Virus record (IMG/VR): IMGVR_UViG_3300021962_009186
Span: 1 to 24,531 of that record
Length of the DNA stretch: 24,531 nt
DNA from: a virus
Reading direction: 5' to 3' (one strand)
In this document: positions 5,471 through 11,305 of the stretch, one piece after another
How the letters are laid out: each line of letters opens with the position of its first letter
How positions within the stretch are numbered: position 1 is the first letter of the stretch
Made by a program: the position numbers and the translations under genes
Notes under the pieces: model-generated
What the model was told of the DNA's origin: nothing
The model's input: the letters and a program-made list of their open reading frames with translations, nothing else
The model's database searches: none

Positions 5471-6391
5471 CCGTTCATCAATCCGTATCCTGGTATCCAA
5501 TGACAGTAGAGCAGCACCGATGGCACTGCTGGGATCACCGGGATTAGACAACCGCCATACGCGGTCCCATTGTTTATCTAGGTATTGATTGTATTGGCTG
5601 TTCATAGCACAGCCGCCCATATATACCAAATTCTTGCTGTCAGATAAACGCCGGGCTATCAACATGACCATGTCTGCCTGTTCTTCGAATACTCGTTGTA
5701 CGGCAGCGGCGATGTCGTATTTGTCCTGCTCTGTAACGATAGGCCACGGCCAATCTAACACACCACAGTGTAGATTATATCTTAGACTAACAACACCGTT
5801 GAAATAATCTTTTACAGTTTCGTAGTATTTTTTTGGATCGCCTCGTTGGCTGTCTTTCTGTAATAAATGTTCTTCGGCTACGGGCTTATAACCAATTAAC
5901 TGGGTGAACGCTGAATAGAACATGCCTAGGCTATCTGGATAACTGCGACTCCATAATTTCTTAAGTTCTTTGCCCTGCCCTTGCCAAATAGATGCTGATT
6001 CCCATTCCCCCATGGCATCTAACACTACGATAGTCGCAGAATCGAACGGGCTAGTATAGAATCCTGCGGCAGCGTGACTTTTGTGATGAGGAAAATATCT
6101 GACCTTAGCATAGCCTAGATTGCTTTTCTTTAACCATCTGCTAGGCAATACATTCATGTCAAAGGCCGCGGCATATTGGCCCGCATACAACTGACGAGTT
6201 TTCTTTAGCCAAGGTCTTTCATACCATGCGATTACGCTAGGACCACGACCACCTGAACCATCGATGGATCTGCGTATAAGGTCAGAATCTCTGTCACGAC
6301 CTTTGACAGATTCAAATCTTTTTAATTGATACCCTTCAAACACCGCTATGCTGATATCGTGATTGAGAGCGTTTATTCCCCAGGTAATCAT
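5453..6391 (-). CDS. single-domain carbamoyltransferase (NodU/TobZ Kae1-like domain)
   Basis: A 312-residue protein matching the N-terminal Kae1-like domain of NodU/CmcH/TobZ O-carbamoyltransferases. HHKSH (102-106) fits the metal-binding His motif, followed by VVLDAMGEWESASIW (D125). GYKPVAEEHLLQKDSQRGDP (167-185) aligns with the family's GEGKxMGLAxYG segment but is diverged. DIAAAVQRVFEE (226-237), YMGGCAMNSQYN (257-268) and NPGDPSSAIGAALL (283-296) fit the other core motifs. Full-length relatives have about 550-600 residues with a C-terminal YrdC-like domain that makes carbamoyl-adenylate. That domain is absent here and no room for it remains before gp41. The gene lies in the primase-helicase block, so a DNA or nucleotide acceptor is more plausible than an antibiotic. 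The start overlaps the 30-aa peptide by ATGA. Confidence 0.8.
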   Translation of the reverse strand: MITWGINALNHDISIAVFEGYQLKRFESVKGRDRDSDLIRRSIDGSGGRGPSVIAWYERPWLKKTRQLYAGQYAAAFDMNVLPSRWLKKSNLGYAKVRYFPHHKSHAAAGFYTSPFDSATIVVLDAMGEWESASIWQGQGKELKKLWSRSYPDSLGMFYSAFTQLIGYKPVAEEHLLQKDSQRGDPKKYYETVKDYFNGVVSLRYNLHCGVLDWPWPIVTEQDKYDIAAAVQRVFEEQADMVMLIARRLSDSKNLVYMGGCAMNSQYNQYLDKQWDRVWRLSNPGDPSSAIGAALLSLDTRIRIDERLLTNL

Positions 6392-6480
6392 TTGTAGATA
6401 AAAGGATCTCTTTTACGCAGTTCTTTAATGCGTTTACGATACCTTAGCCAATCTCTAAATCTTCTCCATAATTTAAACAT
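6388..6480 (-). CDS. 30-aa highly basic peptide between primase and carbamoyltransferase
   Basis: The minus-strand ATG at 6480 opens 30 codons that begin MFKLWRRFRDW and end RKRDPFIYK, with 13 Lys/Arg against 3 Asp/Glu. It exactly fills the gap between two genes: it overlaps the primase stop by 8 nt, and its TGA overlaps the carbamoyltransferase ATG (ATGA). From memory, marine T4-like phages carry similar tiny proteins ending in a KRDPFIY-like tail, but I cannot check this. The amphipathic, Arg/Trp-rich sequence suggests binding to nucleic acid, membrane or a replisome protein. Its position suggests cotranscription with primase from the promoter at 7487-7515. Confidence 0.7.
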   Translation of the reverse strand: MFKLWRRFRDWLRYRKRIKELRKRDPFIYK

Positions 6481-7480
6481 TATCTTGTACCTTTTTATCA
6501 AACTTGTTCTTATATAAATTTATCCGTATCGCTCCCTGCTGTGCTGTTTTAATAGCATCAACGATCACAAACAGACTACCATATTTTTTCACAGCATCCG
6601 AGCAGTCTTTTACATCATCGCTCCAATTAGGAAAGGCCACTGACCAATCCCACTTTAGAGCATGTTCGATCAACTTGCTGCCTGCTCGATCTTGGTCGGG
6701 AATCACTATGACTTCTTTACCCATCTTATTGATCAGTCTAGCCTGATTCTCAGATATTTCATTATGTAACAATGCTACACCGTTGACTGCCATAGCATCG
6801 AACGGGCCTTCGACTACGAATAGATATCGTTGGTCTTGTGTTATAGCATCTAGATTAAACACGAAATTAGGATGTTGGTCTGACAGGTATTTAGGTTTGC
6901 CGTCACGGACTTTTCTAGCAGTCCAACCTACAACTCTACCACCGTAGGTAAATGGAACGATAACTCTATCTTTGATATCCAGCGGCGTCCAGTAGAATCT
7001 AGGATCTAACGGATCACAGTCCCTACCTACGAGATAACTGACTACTTCTGCTAGCTGTGCGTCAAGTTCTTGATCTAGTTCTTGATCTATCCATTCAGAT
7101 ATGGGTAAGGCACCTTCTGGTAATGCTTTGTTGGCAAAGTCAATGAGCTCACGATCTGGTGTACGATCTTCTGCGCCGCCTTCGGATTTCATAGCTTCAA
7201 AGACCATCATATTGATGTCATCATCTGGGGCACCTAGCCAAATCATCAATTGCCTTAATTTTTGGCTGATCTGTCTACCAGGTTTCCAACTAGCTGTATA
7301 GCCGCAGTTAAAACAGTTAAAGACTAACCCGTCAGAAAATTTCACTCCGCCACGCTGCCGTGTATCAGTGTTTTCTCCTCTATGATGACAACAAGGAGCA
7401 TCAAAACTGATCCAGCCACTAGGAGTCTGCTTCTTTTTATAAGGAAGATGTTTGCGAAAGATGTCTACGACCAGAGCCAT
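6473..7480 (-). CDS. 61: DNA primase, T4 gp61-like
   Basis: A 335-residue protein, close to T4 gp61 (342). It makes RNA primers at the fork with helicase gp41. The N-terminal zinc ribbon has ligands in PCCHH (C30/C31, H32/H33) and CFNC (C56, C59). The TOPRIM domain has E224 in FVVEGPFDAM and D262/D264 in VIPDQDRAG; YLSDQHPNFVFNLDA upstream is typical of DnaG-type primases in phages. The start at 7480 is preceded by a perfect sigma70-type promoter whose -10 lies 6 nt before the ATG, so the mRNA is probably leaderless; no ribosome binding site is visible. It is followed by the 30-aa peptide with an 8-nt overlap. Confidence 0.93.
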   Translation of the reverse strand: MALVVDIFRKHLPYKKKQTPSGWISFDAPCCHHRGENTDTRQRGGVKFSDGLVFNCFNCGYTASWKPGRQISQKLRQLMIWLGAPDDDINMMVFEAMKSEGGAEDRTPDRELIDFANKALPEGALPISEWIDQELDQELDAQLAEVVSYLVGRDCDPLDPRFYWTPLDIKDRVIVPFTYGGRVVGWTARKVRDGKPKYLSDQHPNFVFNLDAITQDQRYLFVVEGPFDAMAVNGVALLHNEISENQARLINKMGKEVIVIPDQDRAGSKLIEHALKWDWSVAFPNWSDDVKDCSDAVKKYGSLFVIVDAIKTAQQGAIRINLYKNKFDKKVQDNV

Positions 7481-7486
7481 AGACTA

Positions 7487-7515
7487 ATTATACTATATCT
7501 GTGTAGTGCTGTCAA
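7487..7515 (-). promoter_or_regulatory. perfect sigma70 promoter for primase; leaderless geometry
   Basis: On the minus strand TTGACA (7510-7515) and TATAAT (7487-7492), both full consensus, are separated by 17 nt. TAGTCT follows, then the primase ATG at 7480. With transcription normally starting about 7 nt after the -10, the mRNA would begin at the A of the ATG. The promoter sits across the 3' end of the 7493-7954 gene. It is the strongest early promoter visible in the window. Confidence 0.85.
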
Positions 7516-7954
7516 CATCAAAAGCACCATCGATTACCTGTAATTGACCCAAAGCATCATATTGGCTATCGCCATATAACGGGAATCTATTTCCATCACC
7601 GTCGGTGTAGAACATGCTGAATTGGTAGTATCCGCGTTCTAAATCCTGAATGTCTGATTCGGTTAACAGCACGTACATTTTTCCATCGCCGGCTGTTTCG
7701 ATTGTCACTGCTTTTTGTAACTGTATTCCCTTGGTATCTACCGCAACTATATTGAATGTTACGCTGACTAGTGTGCTGATATCCTTGGGTTTGTTGTCGT
7801 TGTTTCGGACCTGGAAGTCGAGACGATTATCCACGCCCTTGTAGATTTTCATTGTTCTTTGATACACTTTTCTAACCCTCTCCTTAGTCCAAGAGCCAAG
7901 ATTAGTATATATGGTCATTCGATTCGAATATAAATAACACGGATTGAGCTGCAT
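7493..7954 (-). CDS. probable virion structural protein
   Basis: A 153-residue protein, mainly beta in character. From about residue 35 (MKIYKGVDNRLDFQVRNNDNKPKDISTLVSVTFNIVA) it resembles phage structural domains with a ligand-like 'kGdd..l.f.v...dgkp.dlsg..v.f.i' pattern, as in the BppU/baseplate N-terminal fold and cyanophage virion proteins. YYQFSMFYTDGDGNRFPLYGDSQYDALGQLQV supports a beta-sandwich. GATAAATA 23 nt upstream suggests late expression, but I see no ribosome binding site at 7954. In-frame ATGs at 7918 and near 7852 are alternatives, so the start is uncertain. It is read towards the primase promoter and divergent from the 7987 gene. Confidence 0.55.
   Translation of the reverse strand: MQLNPCYLYSNRMTIYTNLGSWTKERVRKVYQRTMKIYKGVDNRLDFQVRNNDNKPKDISTLVSVTFNIVAVDTKGIQLQKAVTIETAGDGKMYVLLTESDIQDLERGYYQFSMFYTDGDGNRFPLYGDSQYDALGQLQVIDGAFDVDSTTQI
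7929..7936 (+). promoter_or_regulatory. TATAAATA late promoter (plus strand)
   Basis: An exact TATAAATA on the plus strand, 50 nt before the ATG at 7987. It lies inside the first codons of the divergent 7493-7954 gene as annotated, which slightly favours the shorter start of that gene. It would give a leader of about 44 nt without an obvious ribosome binding site. Confidence 0.5.
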
Positions 7955-7977
7955 ATTTTAGTGGCCCTATAGACTAG

Positions 7978-7985
7978 TATTTATC
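7978..7985 (-). promoter_or_regulatory. late-promoter-like GATAAATA (minus strand)
   Basis: The minus strand reads GATAAATA, one mismatch from TATAAATA and fitting the NATAAATA form reported for T4-like cyanophages. It lies 23 nt before the ATG at 7954. With the plus-strand TATAAATA at 7929-7936 it makes a divergent overlapping late promoter region. Confidence 0.5.
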
Positions 7986-7986
7986 G

Positions 7987-8358
7987 ATGAGAATAAGCCA
8001 AAATTTACAAGAGAACTTTCCCTTTATATCTGTGATCACGTATGTGGATCGAGAATATGTGGGAATTATAATAAACCAAGATTCTGCTATCACTAGCATC
8101 TATGACTATAGCTCACTAAAAACAGAATCAGAAAAAACTAAATTTCTAGAATTAGGTGAAGTTTGGTGGTGGGAATCAAATAGACAGATTCCTATCAGCA
8201 TATTCCTAGCCAAAGAAATGATAAATTTTAGATATGTTATTAGGAACTTCAGTACCAAAGATGTTAAAGTGATGTTTGGTCCTGTGACCAGTCTTAATGA
8301 TATTATGACCAAACGTGTTAAACGAAAGTCTATAACACTGATTAGAAAAGCAAAATAG
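7987..8358 (+). CDS. conserved phage hypothetical protein
   Basis: A 123-residue protein starting MRISQNLQENFPFISVITYVDREYVGII. An in-frame TAG at 7975-7977 fixes the start at or after 7987. The sequence looks like a mixed alpha/beta fold, with EVWWWESNRQIPISIFL in the middle and a basic C-terminus (TKRVKRKSITLIRKAK) that could bind nucleic acid or a partner. I recall homologues in marine T4-like phages but no function. It has a candidate late promoter at 7929. Its stop abuts the end of the convergent mini-DnaE gene with no spacing and no terminator. Confidence 0.65.
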   Translation: MRISQNLQENFPFISVITYVDREYVGIIINQDSAITSIYDYSSLKTESEKTKFLELGEVWWWESNRQIPISIFLAKEMINFRYVIRNFSTKDVKVMFGPVTSLNDIMTKRVKRKSITLIRKAK

Positions 8359-8937
8359 TCAACTGTATCCGTAGCTGATCTTTTCGCAGATCAAGTTCAT
8401 TTGTACTACGATAGCAGTAGCATAGGCTATAGCGTGGCTTTTCTTAAAATAGTAGTCATCGTTCTCCGGTTTCGTCCACACTTCCTTCATCACCGTAGTC
8501 CATTCTTTCCCAATCAGATAACGTTTCGCTGGTCTGATCATTGCCAGTACTGCGGCTAATTGCTCTATAGATCTTGGTTTGCTTTGTCTCAGAATAGACC
8601 CATGCCCATTCACATGAAATAGGAGTTGGGTAAAGTCGTCTTGTTCCAATAAGTCCCATAGCGGTTCTGTCTCCATAAGTTGAATGAGATGCTCTTCATC
8701 TCGTACATCTTTGTAAACGCTTACATTTAAAAAGTCGATCTTAAAATATTCTTTTTCTTCTGCCGTTTCATATTCAAAAGAACAGATATTTTTGACAGCA
8801 TCAACCGGTACAGCGTGTAAGTACACACCTGTGTTGTGCGGCACTAGTTCTGATCGATCAAGCCGGCTAGCCTTGACATGTTTAATAACAGACAGGGCCT
8901 TGTTACGGTCTTCAAAGTCGATATCGATATCTGGCAT
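8359..8937 (-). CDS. miniature DnaE (DNA polymerase III alpha) core-like protein
   Basis: A 192-residue protein that reads like a compressed DnaE catalytic region in the right order. MPDIDIDFEDRNK (1-13) matches the DnaE PDxDxDF motif carrying two catalytic Asp. HNTGVY (34-39) matches HAGGVV. YFKIDFLNV (64-72) matches KFDFLGL, with D68 at the third catalytic position. LWDLLEQ...LFHVNGHG...KPRSIEQLAAVLAMIRP (93-136) matches the fLxxxxTxgvFQleS...pxxfedliAlvALyRPGP stretch. YFKKSHAIAYATAIVVQMN (163-181) matches FNKSHAAAYA. Real DnaE has about 1,100 residues; the PHP, most fingers and C-terminal domains are missing. Whether it polymerises is unknown. It is the last gene of the nine-gene early operon and overlaps the previous stop by one base (TAATG). 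I recall similar phage proteins annotated as hypothetical. Confidence 0.75.
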   Translation of the reverse strand: MPDIDIDFEDRNKALSVIKHVKASRLDRSELVPHNTGVYLHAVPVDAVKNICSFEYETAEEKEYFKIDFLNVSVYKDVRDEEHLIQLMETEPLWDLLEQDDFTQLLFHVNGHGSILRQSKPRSIEQLAAVLAMIRPAKRYLIGKEWTTVMKEVWTKPENDDYYFKKSHAIAYATAIVVQMNLICEKISYGYS

Positions 8938-9149
8938 TACTGTAATCTCGTGCTTTCAAACAACAATAGTGGCAGCGTTGATGCTAGAAATTCTGCGTAC
9001 TCTTGGGCATCTTCGTCATCATTGAAACCAGAAAACATTACCATGACTCTATTACTTTCCTCGTCAATACGCACTTCTATGTCAATGTCGTCTCGAGAAA
9101 GATATTCTTCATTCTCGGCCAACTCTTCTGTGATTTCTTCTTTTTTCAT
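8937..9149 (-). CDS. small acidic protein, unknown function
   Basis: A 70-residue very acidic protein (MKKEEITEELAENEEYLSRD at the N-terminus) with a predicted beta-alpha unit (IDIEVRIDEESNRVMVMFSGF then DDEDAQEYAEFLASTLPLLLF). Acidic phage proteins of this kind often bind another protein or mimic DNA, but nothing here is specific. It overlaps its neighbours by one base on each side, so it is coupled to the zinc-finger gene upstream and the DnaE-like gene downstream. Confidence 0.65.
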   Translation of the reverse strand: MKKEEITEELAENEEYLSRDDIDIEVRIDEESNRVMVMFSGFNDDEDAQEYAEFLASTLPLLLFESTRLQ

Positions 9150-9832
9150 TATGGTATCCTAGCTTCTTTGATAATTTCTTTAACTAATTCAAAATCACCG
9201 GGGCTGTTCTTAAATCTTCTATTCCAATGGTCCGGATCTAATACAGTAGAAATAATTTCTATCTGTTCGCTATTTAACTTCGTTAGCATCTTACGACCAC
9301 TATTACAGTTTAAAATGATCCAAGGACTGATCAATCCATCGCGTATGTGCTGGGTAATTCTATTCATATTAGCATATAGGAAATAATGTTCCCATTCGGC
9401 AGCGTTTTCCTCTGCCCAGGCCAACATAGTATTCATTGTACGCTGTATGGCACCGTCAGCGGGTTCTGATTTTACCAGATCTACTAGATATTGATCATAT
9501 AATTCATCTCGGCACCAATGATCTAACTTTACTCCGCTTTTGATAACCCATTCTATATATTGTTCTGGATAGATAGGGTTGGCGTTAGATAAGAAACTGC
9601 CAAATTTGATAAAAGCATTGTAATAGGGACTATCAACAAATTCTTCAAATGTTTTTTGTCGAGTAGCTCGTTGTGCTATCTGATAAAACTTTTGGTATGC
9701 GATCAACGCAGCCTGTACATGTTTTTCATTCCTACTAAGATGCCTACGTTTTTTCTCGCAGACGTGTACAGCCAAAGTTTTTTCTTTGGTGAATTCTTTA
9801 CCGCAATATCCGCACTTATAACTTGAAGTCAT
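9149..9832 (-). CDS. zinc-finger protein of the replication operon, unknown function
   Basis: A 227-residue protein from the ATG at 9832; an in-frame ATG at 9856 would add 8 residues and increase the overlap with the preceding gene from 17 to 41 nt. YKCGYCGKEFTKEKTLAVHVC near the N-terminus has the spacing of a C2H2/C2HC zinc finger (C-x2-C-x12-H-x-C) followed by a basic stretch EKKRRH, suggesting nucleic-acid binding. The remaining 190 residues are helical with many aromatics (WAEENAAEWEHYFLYANMNRI; DHWNRRFKN). It does not read as T4 gp59, gp33 or gp55. A DNA-binding replication or recombination accessory role fits the operon but is inferred. Confidence 0.6.
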   Translation of the reverse strand: MTSSYKCGYCGKEFTKEKTLAVHVCEKKRRHLSRNEKHVQAALIAYQKFYQIAQRATRQKTFEEFVDSPYYNAFIKFGSFLSNANPIYPEQYIEWVIKSGVKLDHWCRDELYDQYLVDLVKSEPADGAIQRTMNTMLAWAEENAAEWEHYFLYANMNRITQHIRDGLISPWIILNCNSGRKMLTKLNSEQIEIISTVLDPDHWNRRFKNSPGDFELVKEIIKEARIP

Positions 9833-10289
9833 TAATCTGCTTGTCCGTATAGCCATGATCTCTAGCTAATCGTTTCAGTTCTTTGGTATCCATCATTTTA
9901 GATAAAACTTCGAGGTCATCTAATTTAGCAGTAGGATAGATTGTCTGTAAAAACTGATTCTTCTTGTTACTAGGATCAGCTTTTCTTTTTAATGCCATCC
10001 ACTCGTGGAAGTGTATCTTTTTGCTTTCATGCCCGCAGGCACACATCAACTGCCACATCAACTTAGGATGCTTAGATATCAAATAAAAATTCTTATTGAC
10101 GAATTCGTTAACTAAAATCAAATAGTGCTCTGCTAGATCTTGATTGTTTGTTCTAACATTGCTGACATACCTATTCAACAGGAAGAATGCTACAGATTTT
10201 TTTTCTTCGTCTGAAAATTCGTCCCAAGATTCTTTCGATCCTAGATCTATCGCGGCCAATATAGTTTTAAGTTCGAGTTTCGCTGTCAT
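9816..10289 (-). CDS. conserved phage protein, unknown function
   Basis: A 157-residue mostly helical protein. It has an N-terminal KLELKTILAAIDLGSKESWDEFSDEEKKSVAFFLLNRY segment, a middle with CACGHESKKIHFHEW (two Cys and His residues that might bind a metal), and a C-terminal helix pair LDDLEVLSKMMDTKELKRLARDHGYTDKQI. I recall related proteins in marine T4-like phage replication regions without a function. It overlaps the upstream gene by 23 nt and the zinc-finger gene downstream by 17-41 nt. That chain of overlaps suggests joint regulation and perhaps a common complex. Confidence 0.6.
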   Translation of the reverse strand: MTAKLELKTILAAIDLGSKESWDEFSDEEKKSVAFFLLNRYVSNVRTNNQDLAEHYLILVNEFVNKNFYLISKHPKLMWQLMCACGHESKKIHFHEWMALKRKADPSNKKNQFLQTIYPTAKLDDLEVLSKMMDTKELKRLARDHGYTDKQINDFKL

Positions 10290-10560
10290 CGTTTTTACTC
10301 AGATAATATAATAGTTTAGCACGTTCTAAGAGATTTTTCAACTCCTCATTGCCTAAAGATGCTCGTCTGATATCGTGCCATAATTGATTTTCTAAAACAT
10401 CATCCAAACTGGCACCTCGAACTCTCGCAGGATTATCGTCGAGTTTCCAATCGTAGCCTATAACTATTCGATCTTCGGCTGGTGCTCCCATTTCTCGAGC
10501 ATATACAGTACCGCCTTGTCTTTCATAGATATAAGTAGCACCAGGTTTAAGAGATCCCAT
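10267..10560 (-). CDS. conserved small phage protein (SLKPGATYIYER)
   Basis: A 97-residue protein starting MGSLKPGATYIYERQGGTVYAREMGA, followed by RIVIGYDW and a helical C-terminal half (LDDVLENQLWHDIRRASLGNEELKNLLERAKLLYYLSKN). I recall close relatives in many marine T4-like phages, where a 'KPGATYIYE' start is typical; no function is known to me. It overlaps the previous stop by one base. The beta-rich start and helical end suggest a small adaptor rather than an enzyme. Confidence 0.65.
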   Translation of the reverse strand: MGSLKPGATYIYERQGGTVYAREMGAPAEDRIVIGYDWKLDDNPARVRGASLDDVLENQLWHDIRRASLGNEELKNLLERAKLLYYLSKNDDSETRT

Positions 10561-10799
10561 TATAGTTCTCCTTTGATTTTTTTAATAAGGAATTCATCCC
10601 TGTCGACCCACCTAGTTTCAAAGGCAGGGTCTCCCGGCCCAGTCCACATGGCCACTACACGATATGCCCGTTTTAACCACAACGATCTATTTGAATAATG
10701 GCATCTGCGTGGCCAAAGAGAAAGTTTTAGATTTTGTCCGATACAGTTCCTACGAAAAGAGTCTTCTCTCCAATCCATGTTAAGTCCCGGTATCGGCAT
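10560..10799 (-). CDS. conserved small phage protein, unknown function
   Basis: A 79-residue basic protein with many Trp and Arg (WREDSFRRNC, SLWPRRCHYSNRSLWLKRAYRVVAMWTGPGDPAFETRWVDRDEFLIKKIKG). The segment LWLKRAYR...MWTGPGDP...RWVDRDEFL looks like the conserved core of a phage family I recall from marine T4-like genomes, with no known role. Its start overlaps the upstream gene's stop by ATGA. It contains two Cys but no paired zinc motif. Confidence 0.6.
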   Translation of the reverse strand: MPIPGLNMDWREDSFRRNCIGQNLKLSLWPRRCHYSNRSLWLKRAYRVVAMWTGPGDPAFETRWVDRDEFLIKKIKGEL

Positions 10800-11305
10800 C
10801 AGAATAACTTGTCCAATTGTAGTACTTCACTCTGTCTAGAAATTTCTTTGACAAAAAATACACATGGTGGTGATTCTCCGTCCCTGATAGGTACAGTTAG
10901 CAGTTGATTGTTTTTCATCTTAGGAAAATACCATTTAACATCATTGTATATATTGATGATTTCGATAGGCAGATACTCTGGCCTAAATCCGTTGATCGGA
11001 TTCAAACTAAATGCTTCAAACCCTCGCTCATTAATACTAGTCAACGGCAAGACTTCGGGATCCATGCCACACTCTTTATCACCGACTACCATACTCCAAT
11101 CTAAAGGCATCTGTATCTCGTGGCCTCCGATTTTCATAACGATAGCAGGTGCGTTGAAAGATTCTAAAAAGATAAGAGGGACAAAATAAAAATCCGGATC
11201 ACTGGTATTGCTATTGTCTAATACTGAAAATCTCGTATCTTCTTCTACTTCTTCCGGCAATTCGTTTAAATCGAATGCTTCATTTTTTAATGTTAATATT
11301 CTCAT
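10799..11305 (-). CDS. conserved phage protein downstream of UvsW
   Basis: A 168-residue acidic protein with an N-terminal FDLNELPEEVEEDTRFSVLDNS and beta-rich segments (YFVPLIFLESFNAPAIVMKIGGHEIQMPLDWSMVVGD; VKWYFPKMKNNQLLTVPIRDGESPPCVFFVKEI). I recall the pattern 'PLDWS..v.d' in proteins of marine T4-like phages with no function. It overlaps the 3' end of UvsW by 4 nt, so translation is coupled. It may be a partner or regulator of replication or late transcription, but nothing in the sequence proves that. Confidence 0.6.
   Translation of the reverse strand: MRILTLKNEAFDLNELPEEVEEDTRFSVLDNSNTSDPDFYFVPLIFLESFNAPAIVMKIGGHEIQMPLDWSMVVGDKECGMDPEVLPLTSINERGFEAFSLNPINGFRPEYLPIEIINIYNDVKWYFPKMKNNQLLTVPIRDGESPPCVFFVKEISRQSEVLQLDKLF

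Noticed and set aside
5589-5807. Plus-strand ORFs inside the carbamoyltransferase and helicase genes
   Set aside because: Antisense shadows of genes with clear family motifs.
8106-8312. Minus-strand ORF opposite the 7987-8358 gene and many similar opposite-strand frames
   Set aside because: They are fully contained in well-supported genes, have no ribosome binding site and have low-complexity, Ser/Leu-rich translations typical of antisense frames.
9149-10289. gp59 helicase loader, gp33 or gp55 sigma
   Set aside because: The sequence features of these T4 proteins are not visible; the zinc finger and lengths do not match.
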